DNA from: Candidatus Binatia bacterium
GTDB taxonomy: Bacteria > Vulcanimicrobiota > Vulcanimicrobiia > Vulcanimicrobiales > Vulcanimicrobiaceae
NCBI GenBank assembly: GCA_035544215.1
Contig: DATKHY010000007.1
Coordinates: 1,364,001-1,428,000 of the forward strand
DNA length: 64,000 nucleotides
Direction of reading: 5' to 3'
A program made the position numbers and the translations under genes. Under the pieces are notes generated by a model, which saw only the letters and a list, made by a program, of their open reading frames with translations, ran no database searches and had not been told where the DNA came from. Of the stretch, positions 34,634 through 40,916 are shown piece by piece; positions within the stretch are counted from its first letter, which is position 1; each line of letters starts with the position of its first letter.

Positions 34634-35749
34634 CTAGGGTCGCCCCCGCCCATGCGATCGTTTTACCTCGTCGCGAAGCGCACTTATATCCGCCGCTTCC
34701 TTTTGCTGAAGAATTTTAATTTCTTGCGCCCATGCCGGCGGCGCGTAGATTTTATCGAAAGCAAAATAGAGCGAAAGTGCGGCAATTGCGATGGGTACAA
34801 AAAGCGAAACGATATACCAAAGGCGAGTCTGCTTTAAACCCAACTGACGAACCTGAAGGCGTGTCTGCACTAAATAAAGCCAGAACAGTTGAAACCAGAT
34901 CGCGAGTGCCGCCAGCGCAAACGTAAAGTCCCAGACGTTAAATCTCGTGTCCTTTCCGGCGACTGCTGTAAGCGCTGTTACCAGAATGGCTAAGGCCGCG
35001 AAGGTGATAACCGAGTACTGCGTAAACTGGATTTGCAGGCTTCTAAGCGACACTTCGAACTGCCCGACCTTTTCTTTAACCAGCGTCGCTAAGCCACTCT
35101 GTAATCGCGGGTAATCGTCAAATATTATGCGCTTACGCTGGCGTGGTGCGTCATACGGCCGCGACGAGTTCTCATGGAATTCGGTTGTTGGCACAAAGTC
35201 TATAGACGCTATGGCTTCGCGATATCGTAGCGTAACCGGCTTGTTTGAAAGGTTGTAGATTGGACAAAAGAGATGACCCCGATAACCTGGATCGACCTGC
35301 GGCCCGCCTACCCACAACAAGCCTTCGTACGCCCAGCGGACTCTCACGTTCCATCTAGCGATCAGGTACCGTGGCATGTTAAGCCGCTCAAGCGTTTCTA
35401 TTACGGCCACCTCGAATGGGTCGATCGTAAACTCAGCCTCCTCGCTTTCATCGTCGGAGAGGACTCTTTTTTGTCCGCCTATGGAGCAGAGCCGACCAAT
35501 ACGAAGCTCATATGCAGCCGGCTTTAACTGAGCTTCATCGAGTGGGTCAATAAGGCCATACAGTTTACAGTGCAACTTGATCTGATCGCTCAAGAGAACG
35601 CCCCAGAGGTTTGCCCGCAATTCATCGTAATAGGGCTGGGGATCTCTCATTCTTTCGAGGATGCGTAACTCTTGCTCGCGCAAGCTTGGCCCGAAAAACT
35701 CCTCGGGAGCGCTCCTGAGTTTTTGAGTCGCCTGCTTCAACCATCTCAT
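34634..35749 (-). CDS. dCTP deaminase/dUTPase-fold protein fused to three membrane helices
   Basis: 371 residues from ATG 35749, which has a GGGGAG eight bases upstream; a longer frame to 35803 overlaps the previous gene. Residues about 50-187 follow the trimeric dCTP deaminase/dUTPase pattern: WGVLLSDQIKLH, LKPAAYELRIG, FTIDPFEVAVIETLERLNMP, and QVDPGYRGHLFCPIYNLSNK (151-170). The catalytic Glu of dCTP deaminase (in the G-x-I-x-L-E motif) is Pro163 here, so deamination is unlikely, while the Asp of VDPG is kept. Three membrane segments follow (about 244-264, 273-294, 311-331) and a charged cytoplasmic tail. Probably a membrane-anchored nucleotide-binding protein: sensor, effector or phosphatase. 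Last gene of the island operon. Confidence 0.7.
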   Translation of the reverse strand: MRWLKQATQKLRSAPEEFFGPSLREQELRILERMRDPQPYYDELRANLWGVLLSDQIKLHCKLYGLIDPLDEAQLKPAAYELRIGRLCSIGGQKRVLSDDESEEAEFTIDPFEVAVIETLERLNMPRYLIARWNVRVRWAYEGLLWVGGPQVDPGYRGHLFCPIYNLSNKPVTLRYREAIASIDFVPTTEFHENSSRPYDAPRQRKRIIFDDYPRLQSGLATLVKEKVGQFEVSLRSLQIQFTQYSVITFAALAILVTALTAVAGKDTRFNVWDFTFALAALAIWFQLFWLYLVQTRLQVRQLGLKQTRLWYIVSLFVPIAIAALSLYFAFDKIYAPPAWAQEIKILQQKEAADISALRDEVKRSHGRGRP

Positions 35750-35777
35750 ACGTTTCGCTCCCCTGGTAGAGTCACCG

Positions 35778-36860
35778 TTACGATGCAACTTTCTTGGCAG
35801 CAAGACCTGGATCGCTTATTCTTTCGAACGTATCAGCCAGCGAGGGGCCAGTTCCGATCAACCTTACTGGAACACGAAGTCGACGCTCAAGCTCGGAGAC
35901 AAAGTCACGCGATTTTTGGGACAGACGATTAAACGTTTTGACGCCGTGGTCAGCAAACGTGAGATGGTCGATGCAGTTTATTGCAATACTCGTTGGGCGA
36001 TTGACCCTGACGGCGCGGCAGGCTAGGTTCCAATCGAACCGTCCAAGGCGCCGAACTTTCTTTGTGACCGACGTGTACTCCAAGATTGAAGTCGGGCTTT
36101 GGCACTCCGCCTGTAGTTGGTCCCAGGTGATTTCGTCATTCAGCGGCCCCGCCTGCGCGCCGGCGACTCTGATGGGAAATGTGCGCATAACGAGCACGAT
36201 CTCGGACGCAAACCGCGGACTGACGCCGACCTCGCTTAAAAAGGCTGAGGCAGATGTATCCTTCGACGTTGTCTTAGGATAGTGGCCGGAGTGAAATAGA
36301 GACAGACCGAACCCCTGCGTCCCCTCCACTAGAACTCGCTTGCCGCGATCGAGCGCTTCATTAACTTCCTCCGAAACGCTTGCAAGTACGTTCGCAAGCC
36401 AAGGATTCGATGCTGCGGCATCCTTTGCGAGAGTGACATCTGCTCCCCTTAACACTCGGCGGGCAATAGCTGAGCCAACACCGCACAGTGTCGAGCTTAT
36501 CCGATCACCTAGCCTAAGTATACGTTCAGTATTTTTGTCGCACTCATCGATGATCATCGCCTCGACGTCGACTCCCAGCCTCTCGGGTGCTATCCCGAGG
36601 AGTTCGGTCTCTCTTCGCAACACATCGAGGTCGACGGTAGCCCCCGCCGGAATCAACAGACGCGTACGTCTATTAATAAACGCAGTCGGCACCTGCCGCA
36701 CAAGATACTCAGCGCCGTTTTCCGTGACAAAGGAATGCCCCGAGTTGGGGCCTCCACAGCGAACCGCGATATCAACGTCCTGACGCGTCGCAATGATGGC
36801 CGCGACCTTACCCTTGCCTTCGGATCCATATTGGCCACCAACCACAATACTGAGACTCAT
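35778..36860 (-). CDS. Adenylosuccinate synthetase homologue of PurZ type
   Basis: 360 residues, shorter than cellular PurA (about 430). The fold is clear: IVVGGQYGSEGKGKVAAIIA at the N-terminus, CGGPNSGHSFV with conserved His42, VLVEGTQGFGLSLFHSGHYP, KTTSKDTSASAFLSEVGVSP, and the substrate loop ILEYTSVTKKVRRLGRFDW near residue 260. PurA's catalytic Asp13 (QWGDEGKGK) is Ser13 here (QYGSEGKGK). That replacement is, as I recall, the hallmark of phage PurZ, which converts dGMP plus aspartate to the precursor of 2-aminoadenine. The normal PurA of the host is not in the window. The start overlaps the kinase stop as ATGA. Substrate (dGMP, GMP or another) is inference. Confidence 0.75.
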   Translation of the reverse strand: MSLSIVVGGQYGSEGKGKVAAIIATRQDVDIAVRCGGPNSGHSFVTENGAEYLVRQVPTAFINRRTRLLIPAGATVDLDVLRRETELLGIAPERLGVDVEAMIIDECDKNTERILRLGDRISSTLCGVGSAIARRVLRGADVTLAKDAAASNPWLANVLASVSEEVNEALDRGKRVLVEGTQGFGLSLFHSGHYPKTTSKDTSASAFLSEVGVSPRFASEIVLVMRTFPIRVAGAQAGPLNDEITWDQLQAECQSPTSILEYTSVTKKVRRLGRFDWNLACRAVRVNRPTSIAINCIDHLTFADHGVKTFNRLSQKSRDFVSELERRLRVPVRLIGTGPSLADTFERISDPGLAAKKVAS

Positions 36861-37417
36861 GTGTCCTCGTTCTTTCGCAGTCGTTCGAGCAGTGTTGCTA
36901 GTTCTTTCTGATAATCATCGCGGGTGCGGTCATTAGTTACAACCGCCGACGCTTCTGAAACAAGCGCGAGTCCAGGCCTTTCGACTGGATGGTCATCCGC
37001 ACGCCTAAATGCGTCCGGGCTTTGGAATCGGCCCCCGAGCTGTTTACGCTCCCACCGAAGATGCGATGGCGCATCGATATAGAGAAGGTGGAATGCGCCC
37101 GGAAACGCATCGCGCAACATAGCGGCGTCAATCGGGTGTCGCAGCCCATCAATAGCTACATCACGCTTAGGAAGCACTTTGGCAAGTAGTCGTCTATTCA
37201 ATTCAGCTTGACGCTGCTGCATAACGTCCCATCCGACCCCTTGCAATCCTCCGTTTCGATCGCGTTCATTCGGAAGCCATTCCGCTAGTACTGCGCTGTA
37301 GCGCAGATATTGGAAGCTAAATCTCGCTTCTAGGAATCTTGCTCCAGTAGTCTTACCCGCTCCGATTGGACCGGCGAATCCAACGGCTATTGGAGTTTCC
37401 GCCTTTAGACCCGACAC
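36857..37417 (-). CDS. P-loop nucleoside-monophosphate-kinase-like protein
   Basis: 186 residues from GTG 37417, directly abutting the upstream stop (TAGGTG). The Walker A loop is VGFAGPIGAGKTTGARFLEA (near residue 12-31), followed by a substrate-binding segment FQYLRYSAVLAEWL, a Walker-B-like VAIDGLRHPIDAAML and a lid-like RWERKQLGGRFQSPDAFR. The topology resembles dephospho-CoA kinase and phage dNMP kinases. Next to a PurZ-like synthase, a role in phosphorylating an unusual deoxynucleotide is attractive but unproven. Confidence 0.65.
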   Translation of the reverse strand: MSGLKAETPIAVGFAGPIGAGKTTGARFLEARFSFQYLRYSAVLAEWLPNERDRNGGLQGVGWDVMQQRQAELNRRLLAKVLPKRDVAIDGLRHPIDAAMLRDAFPGAFHLLYIDAPSHLRWERKQLGGRFQSPDAFRRADDHPVERPGLALVSEASAVVTNDRTRDDYQKELATLLERLRKNEDT

Positions 37418-38983
37418 CTATACGACTGCCAAATGCGTATCGGCAGGGACCGAGTCTAATCCAGTTTGTCCCAGAATCCACGAAAGCGCTCTATAATTAA
37501 TCTGCGGCGTTTTTGGAACTACGAGATAGCCTTCACGATGGTTTCCCAGCTGGATGAACTCGCCAGCGGAAAAGAAAAGCCCAACAAGGGCAGATGTAAT
37601 CGCATCAACCTCATCGTGCGATGTCTTATCGCCCAAGAAATCTCCGGTTACCCCAACCGCGCGCATTCCCCACCGGAGCTCTTCAAGACTGGTGCCCTTG
37701 CGAGGTATCCGCAGAAGGTCTTGCGCAGCACCCGGATAGCTCTCAATGACCGGAATGCCTGCGCGGCGGAAAACTTCTGCAAGCTTTATCCCGCGGAGCG
37801 TTAGTGTCCGCATGCTTGGAAGCAGACACCAAAAGACCGAAATTCCCATACGCTTTAGCGCGAGCTCGCAGCCGCGATAAATCGGCAGTTTAGCCCGCTT
37901 CCATTGCCTAAGATTCGCCTTTCCGCCAGGAAGCGACAGGGGCGAATCAATTGAAACAAGGTCAGGTTCAGACGCGATTGTCCGTTCGACCAATTCTTTG
38001 TCGGTTTTGATTCGCTGAGTGGTCGCCATGTCGTGGTCCAGCAGCGCCCATCCGCTAGCTCGCTTCTCGCTGCCTGAAAGATCAATTCCAACGACTCTGA
38101 GCGAGGCGCCGCGGCCCTTAGCCTTCTTCAAAAGCGTTCTTACAAGGCTAGGTCGCCCTCGATCGGCGATAACGCTATGGTTCGCAGAGACCTGAACCTT
38201 CACAACGGGATCGTCGTTTTTACGAACCATCAAGGATGGCGCGTTACCGACCCGCTGGGCCATCATGCGGTAGGAGCACTCCATAATCACTTTTAGATTG
38301 ACGACATCCTGCACATTGTACTCAATCAAATCATTGAGCGCCTTGTCGTCGCCGCGCAAATACCTTGACCAAAGCACTGTGGCGCCGAAACCGTCGATAC
38401 ACCTAAGAGGTTCCGGCCTTTCCAGACCAAAGGCCGCTTCGATTGCCTTGAGGCTGCCGCGGTAGCCTAGTCGACGCGTCAGCCAGCGTAGGTCGATATG
38501 AACAGGAGGCAGTTTTAGCTTCGGGAATGCCGCTTCCAGAAACCTAAGGTCGAACTGCGCTCCATTGAACGTTACAACGGCGGCGTACCGCTCTAGTTCA
38601 CGTGGAACCTCGTGCAGATTATGGCCGTCGATAAAAGGGCGGTACAGCCGACCGTCATAAAGGCCAACCATCGTTATAGTGTTAAAGATGGGCGAGAGTC
38701 CAGTGGTCTCAATATCTAGGTAAACGCAAGCGTCCGCAAACGCGTCGAAAAGTCGCCAAGACTCTCCGGCTGAAGCTAAGTTTGCAAAGAAAGCAGCATC
38801 GCGTTCCTTTAAGGCGCGTTGCGATCGAGGCACATACTCCGCAAGTTTTCTAGCTAGCGCGCCGCGTACTGGTACCGACGGCAGCCTTTCTACGTCGGCC
38901 CACGTGCGGATTCCAACTTCCCAAAGTTTTCTTTCGGTCGCCGGCCCCACCCCTGGTATGTGAACAAATGTTCGGTCCAACAT
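37418..38983 (-). CDS. HhH + DEDD exonuclease (RNase H-like) + DUF429 fusion protein
   Basis: 521 residues. A helix-hairpin-helix at 7-33 (VHIPGVGPATERKLWEVGIR) suggests DNA binding. Residues about 85-245 form a YprB-like DEDD exonuclease with DIETTGLSP (Asp90, Glu92), VTFNGAQFDLRFLEA (Asp145) and LIEYNVQDVVNLKVIM (Asp226). Residues about 296-480 match DUF429, a predicted RNase H-fold nuclease: LRVVGIDLSGSEKRASGWAL (Asp301), LVSIDSPLSLPGG (Asp346) and DKTSHDEVDAITSALVGLFF (Asp457, Asp460). Both acidic sets look complete, so two nuclease activities are possible in one chain. First gene of the island operon, divergent from the integrase fragment. Confidence 0.8.
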   Translation of the reverse strand: MLDRTFVHIPGVGPATERKLWEVGIRTWADVERLPSVPVRGALARKLAEYVPRSQRALKERDAAFFANLASAGESWRLFDAFADACVYLDIETTGLSPIFNTITMVGLYDGRLYRPFIDGHNLHEVPRELERYAAVVTFNGAQFDLRFLEAAFPKLKLPPVHIDLRWLTRRLGYRGSLKAIEAAFGLERPEPLRCIDGFGATVLWSRYLRGDDKALNDLIEYNVQDVVNLKVIMECSYRMMAQRVGNAPSLMVRKNDDPVVKVQVSANHSVIADRGRPSLVRTLLKKAKGRGASLRVVGIDLSGSEKRASGWALLDHDMATTQRIKTDKELVERTIASEPDLVSIDSPLSLPGGKANLRQWKRAKLPIYRGCELALKRMGISVFWCLLPSMRTLTLRGIKLAEVFRRAGIPVIESYPGAAQDLLRIPRKGTSLEELRWGMRAVGVTGDFLGDKTSHDEVDAITSALVGLFFSAGEFIQLGNHREGYLVVPKTPQINYRALSWILGQTGLDSVPADTHLAVV

Positions 38984-39043
38984 AAGGTTACCTACAACTA
39001 TATCAAATTATCTATTTTTTGTGTATAAAATTTATCATTCCTG
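38984..39043. promoter_or_regulatory. AT-rich divergent promoter region of the island
   Basis: This 60-base spacer is very AT-rich (for example TATCTATTTTTTGTGTATAA). On the plus strand TATCAA and TATAAA are 17 bases apart; on the minus strand TACACA and TATAGT are 17 bases apart. Either pair could serve as weak -35/-10 elements for the integrase fragment and the four-gene operon, respectively. Confidence 0.5.
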
Positions 39044-39607
39044 ATGAGCCGGAAAAAGGCATTGGTAGACCATCCGCAAGCCAGCACACTGGAGCAGTGG
39101 CGGGCACTGGCGCTGCGCCGCAGCTCCCTGGCGGGTTCGACGGTGAGAGTCTATTCGAGCGACATAAGCCGCTTCCTGAACAGCCTAAGCGGGAGCCCTC
39201 TAGATAAGGTCACGACCAACACAATGGCGGCCTTCCTTGCTAAGTTGGACCGCCGTAGCCGCAGCCGGATGTTGTCAGCCCTTAGCGAGTTTTTCGCATT
39301 CGCTTTCGAAAAAGGCCTGATGGAGAACGATCCGCTCCGCAGCCTAAAGTACCGGAGAAGCCGCGCTGCGGCTGTCGCTCAACTGGACTTCCTTCCGCTT
39401 CTTTCCAAGGCAGGAATTGCTTCACCCGAGCAGCTGACTTGGGAAGATTTTGTTAGACCCATGGTGGACCGTGAAGAAAGCAAGGTGCAAGTCAACGGAA
39501 GGCTCGTCACCCTAACGCCATACGTCTGGAATCGGCTCGAAGTACGCTTCCGAAACTTGGCGAGCCGCCATACCCTGAGGCAGCTCCTCAGAAGGCGCAT
39601 TGCCTAA
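39044..39607 (+). CDS. Tyrosine recombinase N-terminal (SAM-like) domain, catalytic domain absent
   Basis: 187 residues. The first 115 residues match the core-binding SAM-like domain of phage integrases (LEQWRALALRRSSLAGSTVR, VYSSDISRFLNSLSG, SALSEFFAFAFEKGLMENDP, LRSLKYRR). The expected catalytic domain with R-H-R-Y does not follow; instead about 70 residues with KVQVNGRLVTLTPYVWNRLE end in an Arg-rich tail. A 7-base inverted repeat CCAAGCA/TGCTTGG (39624-39647) lies after the stop. Either a truncated integrase or a recombination-directionality accessory protein. Its place beside the right junction supports an integrase origin. Confidence 0.6.
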   Translation: MSRKKALVDHPQASTLEQWRALALRRSSLAGSTVRVYSSDISRFLNSLSGSPLDKVTTNTMAAFLAKLDRRSRSRMLSALSEFFAFAFEKGLMENDPLRSLKYRRSRAAAVAQLDFLPLLSKAGIASPEQLTWEDFVRPMVDREESKVQVNGRLVTLTPYVWNRLEVRFRNLASRHTLRQLLRRRIA

Positions 39608-39664
39608 GAGACCGCACTGGCAACCAAGCACAAGTATGTATGCTTGGGCGTCGTACAGCGGCGG

Positions 39665-40861
39665 TTACCTCTTGAACTTCGGCAGCGTTTTCGCGATCGA
39701 GTCGAGCGCCCAATCGATATCTTCCAACGACGCCGCATAGGAGAAGCGCAGATAGCCCTTGCCGGCGGCGCCGAACGATGAGCCGCCACCGCAGGCCACG
39801 CCGCCCTCCTCGAGGAGGAACTTCGCCAGCGCGCGATCGTCATGCGTGATCGCGCCGACGTTAGGGAAGGCGTAAAAGGCGCCCTCCGGGAGCAAGCACG
39901 ACATGCCCTGGATCGAGTTGAGGCCGCCGACCAGGCGGTCGCGGCGAGCGCGGAAGATTTCGTTCATGCGCTGCACGGGCTCGTCCGGTGCTGTGAGGGC
40001 CGCGATGCCGGCCATCTGAACGAAGGTCGCGACGCAGCTGAACGTGTTGTTGTTGAACAGCGTCACGGCGCGCGCGAGGTCCTCGGGCATGAGCGCGTAG
40101 CCGAGGCGCCAGCCGGTCATCGCGTACGCCTTCGAGAAGCCATCGACGACGATCGTGCGCTCGCGCATGCCCGGGAGCGACGCAATCGACAGATACTCCT
40201 GATCGAGATAGAAGTTGCGGCTGTAGATCTCGTCGGCCAGCACGAGGAAGTCGTAGCGCAGCGCAAGCTCGGCGATGAACTCGAGGTCGCTCCGCGTGAG
40301 AACGCCGCCGGTCGGATTGTGCGGCGAGTTGATCACGACGACTTTGGTCTTCTTGGACACACGGCGCGCGAGCTCGTCGAGATCCATGCGCCAGTTGCGC
40401 GACTCGAGCAGCGGGATCGCGTGCACGGTCGCCTGGAGGTAGCCAGCGCAGGAGGCGTACGCCGGATAGGCGGGATCGAAGTAGACGAACTCATCGCCCG
40501 GGCCGAGCAGCGCGCTCAGCGTGTTCCATATGACCGGCTTGGCGCCGGGCGAGACGACGACGTTCTCGGGACGCCATTCGGGGGAGACGTGCCGGAAGCG
40601 GCTGGCGTAGCTCGCGATGGTCGCGCGCAGCGACGGCAGCCCACTCGACGGCGTATAGTGCGTATGGTTGTCGTAGAGCGCATCGACCGCGGCCTTTTTG
40701 ATCCCGTCGGGGGTGTCGAAATCGGGCTCGCCGATCTCCATGTGGACGACCCTGCGGCCTTGCGCTTCGAGCTCTCGGGCGCGCGCCAAAATCTCGAACG
40801 CGTTCTCGGATCCCAACCGCGCCACGGCCTCGGCCAAACGATCTTCGTGCACTGCGAGCAT
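39665..40861 (-). CDS. Class I/II PLP-dependent aminotransferase (aspartate aminotransferase-like)
   Basis: 398 residues. Conserved elements are HMEIGEPDFDTPDGIKKAAV, HYTPSSGLPSLRATIASYAS, VVVINSPHNPTGGVLTR (Asn contacting PLP), ADEIYSR (Asp and Tyr of the cofactor site), VVDGFSKAYAMTGWRLGY with the Schiff-base Lys, and KGYLRFSYAAS with the substrate-carboxylate Arg. It probably transaminates aspartate or a related amino acid. Its last 90 bases are duplicated at 34452-34542 on the other side of the island, so the present 3' end may be the one brought in by the element. Divergent from the large repeat protein. Confidence 0.9.
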   Translation of the reverse strand: MLAVHEDRLAEAVARLGSENAFEILARARELEAQGRRVVHMEIGEPDFDTPDGIKKAAVDALYDNHTHYTPSSGLPSLRATIASYASRFRHVSPEWRPENVVVSPGAKPVIWNTLSALLGPGDEFVYFDPAYPAYASCAGYLQATVHAIPLLESRNWRMDLDELARRVSKKTKVVVINSPHNPTGGVLTRSDLEFIAELALRYDFLVLADEIYSRNFYLDQEYLSIASLPGMRERTIVVDGFSKAYAMTGWRLGYALMPEDLARAVTLFNNNTFSCVATFVQMAGIAALTAPDEPVQRMNEIFRARRDRLVGGLNSIQGMSCLLPEGAFYAFPNVGAITHDDRALAKFLLEEGGVACGGGSSFGAAGKGYLRFSYAASLEDIDWALDSIAKTLPKFKR

Positions 40862-40916
40862 CTAGGTCCACCTCTCTAAAAGAGTCTCGAAACCGTGGGC
40901 GAAACGTCCTCGCGTC

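Larger units (their letters stand above)
34543..39660. mobile_element. Low-GC genomic island inserted at aminotransferase 3' end
   Basis: The island is bounded on the left by a copy of the aminotransferase gene tail (34448-34542) and on the right by the intact gene (tail 39661-39755), in the same orientation, as expected when a tyrosine-recombinase element carries its own version of the target gene's 3' end. Inside, base composition drops (27 of 60 G/C at 35221-35280 versus 42 of 60 at 22021-22080) and AT-rich promoters appear. It carries four co-oriented genes and an integrase fragment next to the right junction. The fragment lacks the catalytic domain, so the island is probably no longer mobile by itself. 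Confidence 0.75.

Noticed and set aside
35778-36860. Ordinary host adenylosuccinate synthetase
   Set aside because: Rejected as the main call because the catalytic Asp is Ser, the protein is about 70 residues shorter than PurA, and it lies in a low-GC island.
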